From: Pseudofrankia asymbiotica
GTDB lineage: Bacteria > Actinomycetota > Actinomycetes > Frankiales > Frankiaceae
Length of the DNA: 5,805 nucleotides
Reading direction: 5' to 3'
NCBI RefSeq assembly: GCF_001983105.1
Contig: NZ_MOMC01000003.1
Coordinates: forward strand, 16,887 to 22,691
In this document: one piece after another, positions 1 through 5,805 of the stretch
Layout of the letters: each line of letters opens with the position of its first letter
How positions within the stretch are numbered: position 1 is the stretch's first letter
Position numbers and translations under genes: made by a program
Notes under the pieces: generated by a model
The model's database searches: none
Told to the model about the DNA's origin: nothing
The model's input: the letters and a program-made list of their open reading frames with translations, nothing else

Positions 1-603
1 CACGAACGACTTCGGTATCGCCGTCTCGTACAGCTTCGACGGCGCCCACGGCGCCCCCGTCTCCGGGGCGAAGGTCGAATCGGCCGCGGCGGTGAACGCG
101 GCGACCGTGATCTGATGCGCCCGGATGTGGTCGGGATGGCCGTAGGCGCCGTTGGCGTCGTAGCTGACCAGCACCTGTGGGCGCACCTCCCGCACGATCC
201 TGACCAGTTCGACGGTCGCCTCGGTGAGGTCCGCCTGCCAGAGGCAGCGCGGGTCGTCGTTGCCGGGAGTGCCCATCATCCCGCTGTCGCGGAACCGGCC
301 GGCGCCGCCGAGAAACCGGTGGTCCGACAGGCCCAGGGCGGCGCAGGCCCGCTCCAGCTCGCCGATCCGGTAGCCGCCGAGCTGGTCGTCAAGGTCGCTG
401 CGCAGGTTCACCAGGTCGGGGGCGAGCACCTCCCCGAGCTCACCGAGGGTGCAGGTGACCAACGTCACATGGGTGTCGGGGCGCGCGGCGTACGCGGCGA
501 TCGTGATCCCGGTACCGATCACCTCGTCGTCCGGGTGGGCGTGGACGAACAGCACCCGGCGCGGCGGCGTTCCCACCGGCCCGGTGCCCGGCGCCTCGCT
601 CAC
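1..603 (-). CDS. mshB: MshB, N-acetyl-1-D-myo-inosityl-2-amino-2-deoxy-alpha-D-glucopyranoside deacetylase (mycothiol biosynthesis), C-terminus cut by window edge
   Basis: MshB is a cytosolic zinc enzyme that removes the acetyl group from GlcNAc-Ins to give GlcN-Ins, the substrate for MshC ligation of cysteine in mycothiol synthesis. The frame runs open from a GTG at 603-601 to the left edge, giving 201 residues of a protein usually about 300 long; the missing third is off the window. Visible motifs are the N-terminal HAHPDDE (residues 21-27), [11 protein letters not shown] (73-83), [11 protein letters not shown] (99-109) and YGHPDH (154-159). By comparison with the M. tuberculosis enzyme, H23, D26 and H159 should bind zinc, D25 should be the general base, and Y154 matches the active-site tyrosine. 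[10 protein letters not shown] and the GGAGR block fit MshB rather than its paralogue Mca. The GTG overlaps the galE TGA by four bases. The only upstream ribosome-site candidate is a weak GGGG 7 nt away, which points to translation coupled to galE. Confidence 0.95.
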   Translation of the reverse strand, partial: MSEAPGTGPVGTPPRRVLFVHAHPDDEVIGTGITIAAYAARPDTHVTLVTCTLGELGEVLAPDLVNLRSDLDDQLGGYRIGELERACAALGLSDHRFLGGAGRFRDSGMMGTPGNDDPRCLWQADLTEATVELVRIVREVRPQVLVSYDANGAYGHPDHIRAHQITVAAFTAAADSTFAPETGAPWAPSKLYETAIPKSFV

Positions 604-1661
604 GCGCCGGCCCCGTCGTAGCCGCCAGGATTACGCCGTTGGAACTCCCAGGCGTCCCGGCACATCTCGTCGAGGCCGCGGCGGGTGCGCCAGCCGAGCG
701 CGGCGGTGGCGTGCGTGGGGTCGGCGACGAGCTCGGCCACGTCACCGGCGCGCCGAGGGACCACCCGGTGCGGCAGTGGCCGTCCGCAGGCGGCGCTGAA
801 CGCGTCCAGCAGCTGCCGCACCGACGTCCCGGTACCGGTGCCGAGGTTGACGGCCCGGAAGCCCGCGGCGTCGCCGATGTGCTCGAGCGCCGCCCGGTGG
901 CCTTCGGCGAGGTCCATGACGTGGATGTAGTCGCGCACGCCGGTGCCGTCCGGAGTCGGGTAGTCGTCGCCGAAGACCGACAGGTACTCCCGCCGCCCGA
1001 CGGCGACCTGCTGCAGGTAGGGCATCAGGTTGTTCGGGATCCCGCGCGGGTCCTCGCCGAGCAGCCCGGACGGGTGGGCGCCGACCGGGTTGAAGTAGCG
1101 CAGCGCCATGACGTGCCAGCCCGGCTCGGCGGCGCACAGGTCGGCCAGGATCTGCTCGCACATCCACTTGGTGCGCGAGTACGGGTTCGTGGGCCGGGCG
1201 GGTGCGTCCTCCTGGATCGGAAGGACGTCGACGTCGCCGTGGATCGAGCAGGACGAGGAGAAGACCAGCCGACGGGTGCCATGCTCGCGCATCACCTCGA
1301 CGAGGCGCAGCGTCGCGTTGATGTTCGTGTCGTAGTACTCGACCGGCATTGTCACCGACTCACCGACCGCCTTGCGCGCGGCGAAGTGGACGACCGCCGC
1401 GACCGGTGTCGTGGCGAACACCTTGCCGAGCGTGGCGACGTCGCGGACGTCCCCTTCGGCGAACTCCAGCCTGTCGGCCGCACCGGCCGCGACCTCTCGG
1501 ATCCGGTCCAGGGCCCGCGGCGAGCTGTTGACGAAGTTGTCGACCCCGATCACCCGGTAGCCGGCCGTCAGCAGGTCCACACACGTGTGCGACCCGATGA
1601 ACCCGGCCGCCCCCGTCACCAGCACCGTCTCGCCTGGCGTCGCGCCCACAGGCAGGACCAC
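600..1661 (-). CDS. galE: UDP-glucose 4-epimerase (GalE), extended SDR family
   Basis: GalE interconverts UDP-glucose and UDP-galactose in the cytosol using tightly bound NAD. From the GTG at 1661 the protein has 353 residues, near the family norm of about 340. The Rossmann motif TGAAGFIG is at residues 16-23, followed by DNF about 20 residues on. The catalytic triad is Ser137 in FSSSCSIHG, Tyr161 and Lys165 in [33 protein letters not shown] and the C-terminal [13 protein letters not shown] block are typical. The residue aligned with E. coli Tyr299, the substrate gatekeeper, is Leu311. The start is uncertain: the GTG at 1661 has AGGAG 4 nt upstream, while an in-frame GTG at 1742 would add 27 unconserved residues and lies inside an inverted repeat. 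A GTG at 1625, just before LVTGAAG, is also possible. The stop overlaps the mshB start, and typA lies upstream on the same strand. Confidence 0.93.
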   Translation of the reverse strand: MVLPVGATPGETVLVTGAAGFIGSHTCVDLLTAGYRVIGVDNFVNSSPRALDRIREVAAGAADRLEFAEGDVRDVATLGKVFATTPVAAVVHFAARKAVGESVTMPVEYYDTNINATLRLVEVMREHGTRRLVFSSSCSIHGDVDVLPIQEDAPARPTNPYSRTKWMCEQILADLCAAEPGWHVMALRYFNPVGAHPSGLLGEDPRGIPNNLMPYLQQVAVGRREYLSVFGDDYPTPDGTGVRDYIHVMDLAEGHRAALEHIGDAAGFRAVNLGTGTGTSVRQLLDAFSAACGRPLPHRVVPRRAGDVAELVADPTHATAALGWRTRRGLDEMCRDAWEFQRRNPGGYDGAGA

Positions 1662-1665
1662 CCGT

Positions 1666-1670
1666 CTCCT
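1666..1670 (-). promoter_or_regulatory. Ribosome binding site favouring the GTG-1661 start of galE
   Basis: On the minus strand AGGAG (part of GAGGAGA) lies 4 nt before the GTG at 1661-1659. The spacing is slightly short but the match to the 16S rRNA 3' end is good. This start gives a GalE whose NAD-binding motif begins at residue 16. The competing GTG at 1742 has GGAAGGA 4 nt upstream, so the Shine-Dalgarno evidence alone does not decide. The lack of recognisable family sequence in the extra 27 residues favours the downstream start. Confidence 0.45.
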
Positions 1671-1736
1671 CGGTCCGGCCGCGTCCTCGCGCGCCAGACG
1701 GCGTCGATTCTCCGTCCCGACCGTACCGACCGGATG

Positions 1737-1768
1737 CGACACCCCATCCTTCCGGGGCTGGGGTGTCG
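1737..1768 (-). terminator. Inverted repeat between typA and galE: possible intrinsic terminator, attenuator or RBS-masking hairpin
   Basis: The arms CGACACCCCA (1737-1746) and TGGGGTGTCG (1759-1768) are perfect 10-bp complements around a 12-nt loop. Inside the loop, 1748-1750 can also pair with 1755-1757 (two G-C pairs plus one T-G position). The structure begins 13 bp after the typA stop codon (1784-1782). There is no T-tract after it on the minus strand, so it is not a textbook Rho-independent terminator, although U-poor hairpins are often proposed as terminators in actinomycetes. In a minus-strand transcript the loop carries the GGAAGGA sequence that would serve the upstream galE GTG at 1742, and that GTG sits in the stem. 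The alternative role is therefore control of galE translation. Confidence 0.5.
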
Positions 1769-1781
1769 ATCCGGGACCGGG

Positions 1782-3674
1782 TTAGCCGGCGCGGCGACGG
1801 GAGCGGAGCTTCTCGCGGTCCTGGGCGGCGAGCGCGACCTTGCGGATCCTGACCGTCGCCGGGGTGACCTCGACGCACTCGTCCTCGCGGCAGAACTCCA
1901 GCGCCTGCTCCAGCGTGAGCTGGCGGTGCGGGGTCAGCCGGACCAGCTCGTCGCCGGTCGACGAGCGCATGTTGGTGAGCTTCTTCTCCTTGGTCGGGTT
2001 GACGTCCATGTCGTCCGCCCGGGAGTTCTCGCCGACGATCATGCCCTCGTAGACGTCGGTCATCGGGGGGACGAACATCGTGCCGCGCTCCTGCAGGTTG
2101 AACAGGGCGTAGGCGGTCGTCGGGCCGGTGCGGTCGGCGACCATCGAGCCGGTCGCCCGGGTGCGCAGCTCGCCGAACCAGGGCTCGTAGCCCTCGAAGA
2201 CGTGGTGCAGCAGACCGGTGCCCCGGGTCTCCGTGAGGAACTCGGTGCGGAAGCCGATCAGGCCACGCGCGGGCACCAGGTACTCCAGCCGGATCCAGCC
2301 GGTCCCGTGGTTGATCATCTGCTCGAGTCGGCCCTTACGCAGGGCCAGCAGCTGGGTGAGGGTGCCGAGGAACTCCTCGGGCGCGTCGATCGTGAGCCGC
2401 TCGACCGGCTCGTGCAGCTTGCCGTCGACGACGCGGGTGACGACCTGCGGCTTGCCGACGGTGAGCTCGAAGTCCTCCCGGCGCATCAGCTCGACCAGGA
2501 CGGCGAGCTGCAGCTCGCCGCGGCCCTGCACCTCCCAGGTGTCCGGGCGCTCCGTCGGCAGCACCTTGATCGACACGTTGCCCACGAGCTCCGCGTCCAG
2601 GCGCGCCTTGACCAGCCGGGCGGTGAGCTTCTTGCCGGACTTGCCCGCCAGCGGCGAGGTGTTCACGCCGACGGTCATGCTGATCGACGGCTCGTCGACG
2701 GTGATGACCGGCAGGGGGCGCGGGTCCTCCGGGTCGGCCAGCGTCTCGCCGATGGTGATGTCCGGGATGCCGGCGATGGCGATGATGTCGCCCGGGCCGG
2801 CCTCCTCGGCGGGGGAACGCTCGAGCGCCTGGGTCATCAGCATCTCGCTGACCTTGACCCGCTCCTGGGTCCCGTCGGCGCGGCAGAGCATCACCTGCTG
2901 GCCGCGGCGGATCGTCCCGTTGTGCACCCGGCACAGCGCGAGCCGGCCGAGGTAGGGCGACGCGTCCAGGTTGGTGACCAGCGCCTGCAGCGGCGCGCCC
3001 TCGACGTAGGTCGGCTCCGGGATGGTCTCCAGCAGCAGTTCGAACAGCGGCTTGAGGTCCGGGGAGTCCGGGCTGTCACCGTCGGCGGGACGGCTCGTCG
3101 ACGCCCGGCCGGCCTTGGCGTTGCAGTAGATGATCGGGAACTCGATCTGCTCCTCGTCGGCCTCGAGGTCGAGGAACAGCTCGTAGGTCTCGTCCACGAC
3201 CTCGGCGATCCGGGCGTCGGAACGGTCGACCTTGTTGATGACGAGGATCACCGGCAGCCGGGCGGCGAGCGCCTTGCGCAGCACGAACCGGGTCTGCGGC
3301 AGCGGGCCCTCGCTCGCGTCCACGAGCAGCAGCACACCGTCCACCATCGCCAGGCCCCGCTCGACCTCGCCGCCGAAGTCGGCGTGGCCCGGGGTGTCGA
3401 TGATGTTGATCGTGGTGTCGCCGTAACGGACCGCGGTGTTCTTCGCGAGGATCGTGATGCCCTTCTCGCGCTCCAGGTCCATCGAGTCCATGACCCGGTC
3501 GGTGAGGTCCTCGCTCGCATGCGCGCTGAAGGCGCCGGACTGGCGCAGCATCGCGTCGACCAGGGTCGTCTTGCCATGGTCGACGTGGGCGATGATCGCG
3601 ATGTTGCGCAGGTCGGTGCGGCCGCGGACGGCGCCAGTGAACTCGGCGCTGGTGGGCTCGGTGCTGGTCAGCAC
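1782..3674 (-). CDS. typA: TypA/BipA ribosome-associated translational GTPase
   Basis: TypA (BipA) is an EF-G-like GTPase that binds the 70S ribosome and is linked to stress adaptation, low-temperature growth and 50S subunit assembly. From the GTG at 3674 it has 630 residues, close to the 628 I recall for the M. tuberculosis protein. The GTPase domain shows G1 AHVDHGKT (29-36), the G2 region EKGITI (70-75), G3 DTPGHAD (93-99) and G4 NKVD (147-150). It is followed by a beta-barrel domain ([20 protein letters not shown]), an EF-G III-like domain with [14 protein letters not shown], an EF-G V-like domain with [18 protein letters not shown], and the BipA-specific C-terminal domain with [13 protein letters not shown] and EDECVEVTP. 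The frame stays open to 3908, but those 78 extra residues look unlike the family, and a GGAG 9 nt before GTG-3674 supports the shorter start. About 20 residues still precede the usual N-terminal beta strand. The protein looks intact, and galE and mshB follow it. Confidence 0.97.
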   Translation of the reverse strand: MLTSTEPTSAEFTGAVRGRTDLRNIAIIAHVDHGKTTLVDAMLRQSGAFSAHASEDLTDRVMDSMDLEREKGITILAKNTAVRYGDTTINIIDTPGHADFGGEVERGLAMVDGVLLLVDASEGPLPQTRFVLRKALAARLPVILVINKVDRSDARIAEVVDETYELFLDLEADEEQIEFPIIYCNAKAGRASTSRPADGDSPDSPDLKPLFELLLETIPEPTYVEGAPLQALVTNLDASPYLGRLALCRVHNGTIRRGQQVMLCRADGTQERVKVSEMLMTQALERSPAEEAGPGDIIAIAGIPDITIGETLADPEDPRPLPVITVDEPSISMTVGVNTSPLAGKSGKKLTARLVKARLDAELVGNVSIKVLPTERPDTWEVQGRGELQLAVLVELMRREDFELTVGKPQVVTRVVDGKLHEPVERLTIDAPEEFLGTLTQLLALRKGRLEQMINHGTGWIRLEYLVPARGLIGFRTEFLTETRGTGLLHHVFEGYEPWFGELRTRATGSMVADRTGPTTAYALFNLQERGTMFVPPMTDVYEGMIVGENSRADDMDVNPTKEKKLTNMRSSTGDELVRLTPHRQLTLEQALEFCREDECVEVTPATVRIRKVALAAQDREKLRSRRRAG

Positions 3675-3683
3675 GGTGGTGGG

Positions 3684-3687
3684 CTCC
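3684..3687 (-). promoter_or_regulatory. typA: Ribosome binding site deciding the typA start
   Basis: GGAG on the minus strand, inside CCGGAG, lies 9 nt before the GTG at 3674-3672. No other in-frame start nearer the conserved [15 protein letters not shown] segment has as good a site, so this one fixes the proposed 630-residue protein. Confidence 0.55.
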
Positions 3688-3850
3688 GGGGCGGACAGGG
3701 GGTGCTCGACCCCGAGATGATCGTTACGAGGAACGCCCGGATCCGATGACGGTGGCGCGCGACCACGGTCCGTCGTGTCATGGTCCGTCAGTCCGGCGCC
3801 CGCCAGGCGTGCCGACAGCCCGGGCGGATCCAGATAGTCCGACCGCGGGC

Positions 3851-3870
3851 GTCCGTTCCATGGTACGGAC
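3851..3870. promoter_or_regulatory. 20-bp near-perfect palindrome upstream of typA, operator-like
   Basis: GTCCGTtCCATGGtACGGAC is symmetric around its centre (CCATGG), with a single mismatched pair at 3857/3864. It lies about 180-200 bp before the proposed typA start. Its half-site, GTCCGT, recurs within GGTCCGTC at 3767-3774 and 3782-3789, and related GTCCG sequences sit at 3791 and 3837. This arrangement resembles a dimeric repressor or activator site with auxiliary half-sites. No known regulator motif is recognised, and in GC-rich DNA some of the half-site repetition may be chance. Confidence 0.35.
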
Positions 3871-3990
3871 TCGCGCGGGGGCATTACGCCACGCGAGAGC
3901 CTGGACACCCATCCGCCGACGAGATTTCAGCAACAGTACGACGCACGGCCCCGCGCGGAACAGCCCCGCGCGGCCGCGCGCGCGGCGGAT

Positions 3991-4041
3991 CCCGCCGATC
4001 ACCGGCCTGGCTGACCGGTCAGACGGTGGATCACGGGCGGG
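3991..4041 (-). terminator. Imperfect inverted repeat just downstream of the Nudix gene, possible terminator
   Basis: The left arm CCCGCCGATCACCG (3991-4004) is largely complementary to the right arm at 4024-4041, with a few bulged bases: CCCGCC pairs with GGGCGG, GATC with GATC, and ACCG with CGGT. The loop contains a perfect 12-bp palindrome, CTGACCGGTCAG (4011-4022), that could fold by itself. The element starts 13 bp past the Nudix stop codon on the minus strand. There is no T-run, so termination is inferred from position and folding potential only. Confidence 0.35.
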
Positions 4042-4054
4042 GTCACGCGGCGGG

Positions 4055-4648
4055 TCAGACGGCCGGGAAGACCAACGGCTCCGGTTCGAGGAGACGGCGG
4101 CGCAGGGCATCGACGAGCGGCAGATCGGCGGGCAGCCAGCTGACGTCCCCCAGCTCCGGGACGGACAGCCAGCGCAGCTCCCCGCCCTCCACCGCGCGCG
4201 GTGTACCGGAACGGATCCGGCCGAACCACACGCGCAGCCGCCAGCCGGGGCTCGCGAGCTCGACCTGGCCGAGCACCGGGCCAGCCTCGATCTGGACGTC
4301 GAGCTCCTCGCGGCACTCGCGCTCCAGCGCCGCCAGCTCGTCCTCCCCCGGCTCGACCTTGCCGCCGGGGAACTCCCACATCCCGGCGTAGGCCGGCGGC
4401 GACGTCCGCCGCGCGGCCAGCACCCGGCGCTGGCCGTCCAGCAGCGCGACCGCCACCACCAGTCGCCCGCGGCCCGCACGGACGTCCACGGGACCAGAGG
4501 CCGCGCCGGTCACCGGGGCCGTCGGAACCGGGGCGGTCGGGACAGGCGCGTCGCCTCGCGCCGACCGCCCGGCCCCGGCGTGGCGCGTCTGGAGCCCACC
4601 GCTCGGCGCGGTGCCCGGCGCGGAGCCGGCATCCAGCTCGGGTTCCAT
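4055..4648 (-). CDS. Nudix hydrolase, MutT/NudG-like (nucleoside triphosphate pyrophosphohydrolase)
   Basis: Nudix proteins of this group cleave (d)NTPs, including oxidised ones such as 8-oxo-dGTP or pyrimidine triphosphates, to the monophosphate and pyrophosphate, clearing the nucleotide pool. The 197-residue product has a Nudix fold from about residue 61. The Nudix box spans 96-118 as G-x5-E-x7-RE-C-x-EE-L-D-V. The metal-binding glutamates (E111, E114, E115) are kept, while the usual glycine near the box end is Asp117. WEFPGGKVEPGE and a late SWLPAD segment resemble MutT2/NudG proteins. Residues 1-60 form a proline/alanine/glycine-rich extension with the repeat PVPTAPVPTAPV. The ATG at 4648 has a weak GGGAAAG 9 nt upstream. 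An in-frame GTG at 4759 is possible but adds unconserved sequence, and starts near residues 54-64 cannot be ruled out. The exact substrate cannot be told from sequence. It is followed by a 380-bp gap before typA and is divergent from the membrane protein gene. Confidence 0.88.
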   Translation of the reverse strand: MEPELDAGSAPGTAPSGGLQTRHAGAGRSARGDAPVPTAPVPTAPVTGAASGPVDVRAGRGRLVVAVALLDGQRRVLAARRTSPPAYAGMWEFPGGKVEPGEDELAALERECREELDVQIEAGPVLGQVELASPGWRLRVWFGRIRSGTPRAVEGGELRWLSVPELGDVSWLPADLPLVDALRRRLLEPEPLVFPAV

Positions 4649-4856
4649 ACCTGGTGACTTTCCCAGATCGCCGGGGCACCACGGGTAGCGACCCTCGCCC
4701 AACCGGACCAATGAACCAACCACGGCGACGGTCGCAGTCAGGCGGCGCCCGGCGATCACCGGTTGTTCAGGGGCGGTGGCCCCGATGTCGCCGCGCTCGC
4801 GACCTCATCGGAGCGGTCGGTGGTCATCGCGGATGGCGGGCTGAGAAGGTGTTGGC
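4649..4856. promoter_or_regulatory. Divergent intergenic region between the Nudix gene and the membrane acyltransferase gene
   Basis: These about 208 bp should carry the promoters of both divergent genes. The left half stays open in the Nudix frame up to a GTG at 4759, so a longer Nudix protein is formally possible. A short hairpin, GGGGC-GGTG-GCCCC, lies at 4770-4783. The minus strand between roughly 4700 and 4725 is comparatively rich in TTGGTT-like sequence, but I could not match a full -35/-10 pair on either strand. Confidence 0.4.
4843..4849 (+). promoter_or_regulatory. Ribosome binding site of the membrane acyltransferase gene
   Basis: GAGAAGG lies 7 nt before the ATG at 4857-4859. It is the clearest Shine-Dalgarno sequence in the window and fixes the start of the rightward gene. 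Confidence 0.7.
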
Positions 4857-5805
4857 ATGTCGGACCTGTCGCGACGGCCGGGTCATGCCGTGGTGGAACG
4901 GCCGGCGCCGGACGCGGCCGGGGACGGGGCCCTGGGCCCGGCCCGAGGGCGGATCGTCGGGGTGGACGCGGCGCGCGGCGCGGCGCTGCTGGGAATGGTC
5001 GCGACGCACGTCATACCGCCGTTCGACGAGCAGGGCCGGCTGACGGCGGCGCACCTGGTCGCGGCCGGGAGGGCCGCCGCGGCGTTCGCCGTGCTCGCCG
5101 GCGTGGCGCTCACGCTGGTCACCGCCCGGGCCGCCCACCCGCGTACCTCGACCCTCACCCGAGCGGTGTGCATCGGCGCCATCGGCCTGGCGCTCGGCCT
5201 GACGAGCACGCTGGTCGCGGTGATCCTGCCGTACTACGCGGTGTTCTTCGCGCTGGCGCTGCCACTGCTGCGGGCTCCCCGCTGGGTGCTCGCCGTGGTC
5301 GCGGTGAGCGCGCTCCTCGTCGAGCCGGTACTGAGCCAGCTCGTCCGCCCGCATCTGCCCGACCCACTGATGAGCAACCCGTCCTTCGACGATCTGCTCG
5401 TCTCGCCGTGGCGGCTCGCCCTGACGATCCTGCTGACCGGCTACTACCCCGCGCTGGCCTGGATCGGCTACCTGTGCGTCGGCATGTTCGTCGGCCGGCT
5501 CGACCTGCGCCGGACGCGGGTCGCCGGCCTGCTGCTCGGCGTCGGCGCGGCGGTGGCGGTGGCGGCCTCGGCGCTGTCGTGGCTGCTGCTCGGCCCGCTC
5601 GGCGGGCGCGACGCGCTGCTGGCCACCAGTTCGGTCCTGCCGGGGGTCGGCCCGATCGCGCCCAGCGAGATCCCGTCCCTGCTCGAGGGCGGGCTGTATG
5701 GCAGCACGCCCACGCAGTCCTGGTGGTGGCTCGCCGTCGACACCCCGCACACGTCGGCGCCACTCGATCTGCTGCACACCACCGGCACGGCCCTGGCACT
5801 GCTCG
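4857..5805 (+). CDS. Multi-pass membrane acyltransferase, HGSNAT/DUF1624-like, C-terminus cut by window edge
   Basis: The frame is open from the ATG at 4857 to the right edge, giving 316 codons with no stop. A hydrophilic N-terminus of about 32 residues is followed by GVDAARGAALLGMVATHV (35-52), which carries the D37, R40 and H51 pattern common to heparan-alpha-glucosaminide N-acetyltransferase-like bacterial proteins. GRAAAAFAVLAGVAL (71-85) and TPHTSAPLDLLHTTG (starting two residues before H298, and including H307) are further family-like blocks. Hydrophobic stretches around 72-90, 103-135, 140-160, 187-210 and 218-243 suggest at least six membrane passes so far. Eukaryotic HGSNAT moves acetyl from acetyl-CoA across a membrane to terminal glucosamine; the substrate of the actinobacterial proteins is unknown, probably a cell-envelope glycan or lipid. 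DUF418-type membrane proteins are the main alternative. The gene is divergent from the Nudix gene and has a good ribosome site. Confidence 0.75.
   Translation, partial: MSDLSRRPGHAVVERPAPDAAGDGALGPARGRIVGVDAARGAALLGMVATHVIPPFDEQGRLTAAHLVAAGRAAAAFAVLAGVALTLVTARAAHPRTSTLTRAVCIGAIGLALGLTSTLVAVILPYYAVFFALALPLLRAPRWVLAVVAVSALLVEPVLSQLVRPHLPDPLMSNPSFDDLLVSPWRLALTILLTGYYPALAWIGYLCVGMFVGRLDLRRTRVAGLLLGVGAAVAVAASALSWLLLGPLGGRDALLATSSVLPGVGPIAPSEIPSLLEGGLYGSTPTQSWWWLAVDTPHTSAPLDLLHTTGTALALL

Larger units (their letters stand above)
3675..4054. other. Non-coding region upstream of typA (about 380 bp)
   Basis: I see no convincing gene here on either strand. The open frames that cross it have arginine/proline-rich translations without family features, and the leftward one is only the upstream extension of the typA frame. 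The region presumably holds the typA promoter and the end of the Nudix transcript. It contains an 11-bp direct repeat, GCCCCGCGCGG, at 3948-3958 and 3963-3973. It also contains two copies of GGTCCGTC (3767-3774 and 3782-3789), a 20-bp palindrome (3851-3870), and an imperfect inverted repeat after the Nudix stop (3991-4041). I could not identify a confident -35/-10 pair. TATCTG on the minus strand near 3836-3831 is only a weak -10 candidate. Confidence 0.6.

Noticed and set aside
1662..1742. A 27-residue N-terminal extension of GalE from GTG-1742
   Set aside because: It is not fully excluded, since a GGAAGGA lies upstream. However, the residues are Arg-rich and unconserved, and the start would sit inside a hairpin stem.
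639..3749. A rightward open frame of more than 3 kb (1036 codons) antisense to galE and typA
   Set aside because: Its translation is a low-complexity mix of Arg, Val, His, Gln and Asp with no recognisable domain. It lies exactly opposite two strongly conserved genes. Long antisense open frames are expected in GC-rich DNA with G/C-biased third positions.
3820..3880. A possible ECF-sigma-type promoter (TGGAAC on the minus strand with TATCTG 18 nt downstream)
   Set aside because: The TGGAAC is part of the palindrome and the downstream element does not match an ECF -10. The evidence is too weak to annotate.
3675..3908. A 78-residue N-terminal extension of TypA starting at 3908
   Set aside because: The extra sequence is unlike the TypA family and contains the palindrome and repeats. 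GTG-3674 with GGAG 9 nt upstream gives the normal family length.
3948..3973. An 11-bp direct repeat, GCCCCGCGCGG, possibly a repeat array
   Set aside because: There are only two copies of a pure G/C sequence, with no third unit. This is easily explained by base composition and is not a CRISPR array or an insertion-sequence end.
3746..4657. Rightward open frame covering the typA upstream region and the antisense of the Nudix gene
   Set aside because: It has Arg/Pro-rich composition and no family motif, and it covers an intact Nudix domain on the other strand.
4824..5777. Leftward open frame of 317 codons opposite the membrane protein gene
   Set aside because: Its product is a highly charged Arg/Gln/Asp-rich mirror of the hydrophobic codons of the real gene. 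The rightward frame has a good ribosome site and family-like motifs.

Overview
The window is strongly GC-rich DNA with the G/C-biased third codon positions of a high-GC actinomycete. A mycothiol-biosynthesis gene (mshB) confirms that placement, because mycothiol is essentially restricted to Actinobacteria. The protein sequences would fit a Frankia-like lineage, but that is an impression only; the genus cannot be fixed from this sequence alone.

Layout, left to right. Three genes read leftwards in a row: mshB (603 to 1, cut by the left edge), galE (about 1661 to 600) and typA/bipA (3674 to 1782). The order of transcription is typA, galE, mshB. The galE stop and the mshB start share four bases (GTGA), so those two are almost certainly cotranscribed and probably translationally coupled. 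Between typA and galE lies a 10-bp perfect inverted repeat, either a terminator/attenuator or a structure covering an upstream galE start codon. Upstream of typA is a non-coding stretch of about 380 bp (3675-4054). It carries a 20-bp near-perfect palindrome, several GTCCGT-type repeats, and a hairpin-forming region just past the next gene. That next gene, also leftward, is a MutT/NudG-type Nudix hydrolase (4648 to 4055). A spacer of about 200 bp then separates it from a divergent rightward gene (from 4857, cut by the right edge) for a multi-pass membrane protein of the HGSNAT/DUF1624-type acyltransferase family.

Functionally the region is mostly housekeeping. It holds a ribosome-associated translational GTPase (TypA), a nucleotide-sugar epimerase (GalE), a mycothiol-pathway deacetylase (MshB), a nucleotide-pool sanitising hydrolase (Nudix) and a membrane acyltransferase. 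typA and mshB also lie near each other in other actinomycetes (from memory Rv1165 and Rv1170 in M. tuberculosis). The more distinctive feature here is a galE placed between them and overlapped with mshB. I see no mobile element, CRISPR array, RNA gene, phage gene or defence system, and no convincing undescribed system. The observations most worth checking are the galE-mshB coupling, the predicted substrate pocket of GalE, and the palindromic elements before typA and galE.
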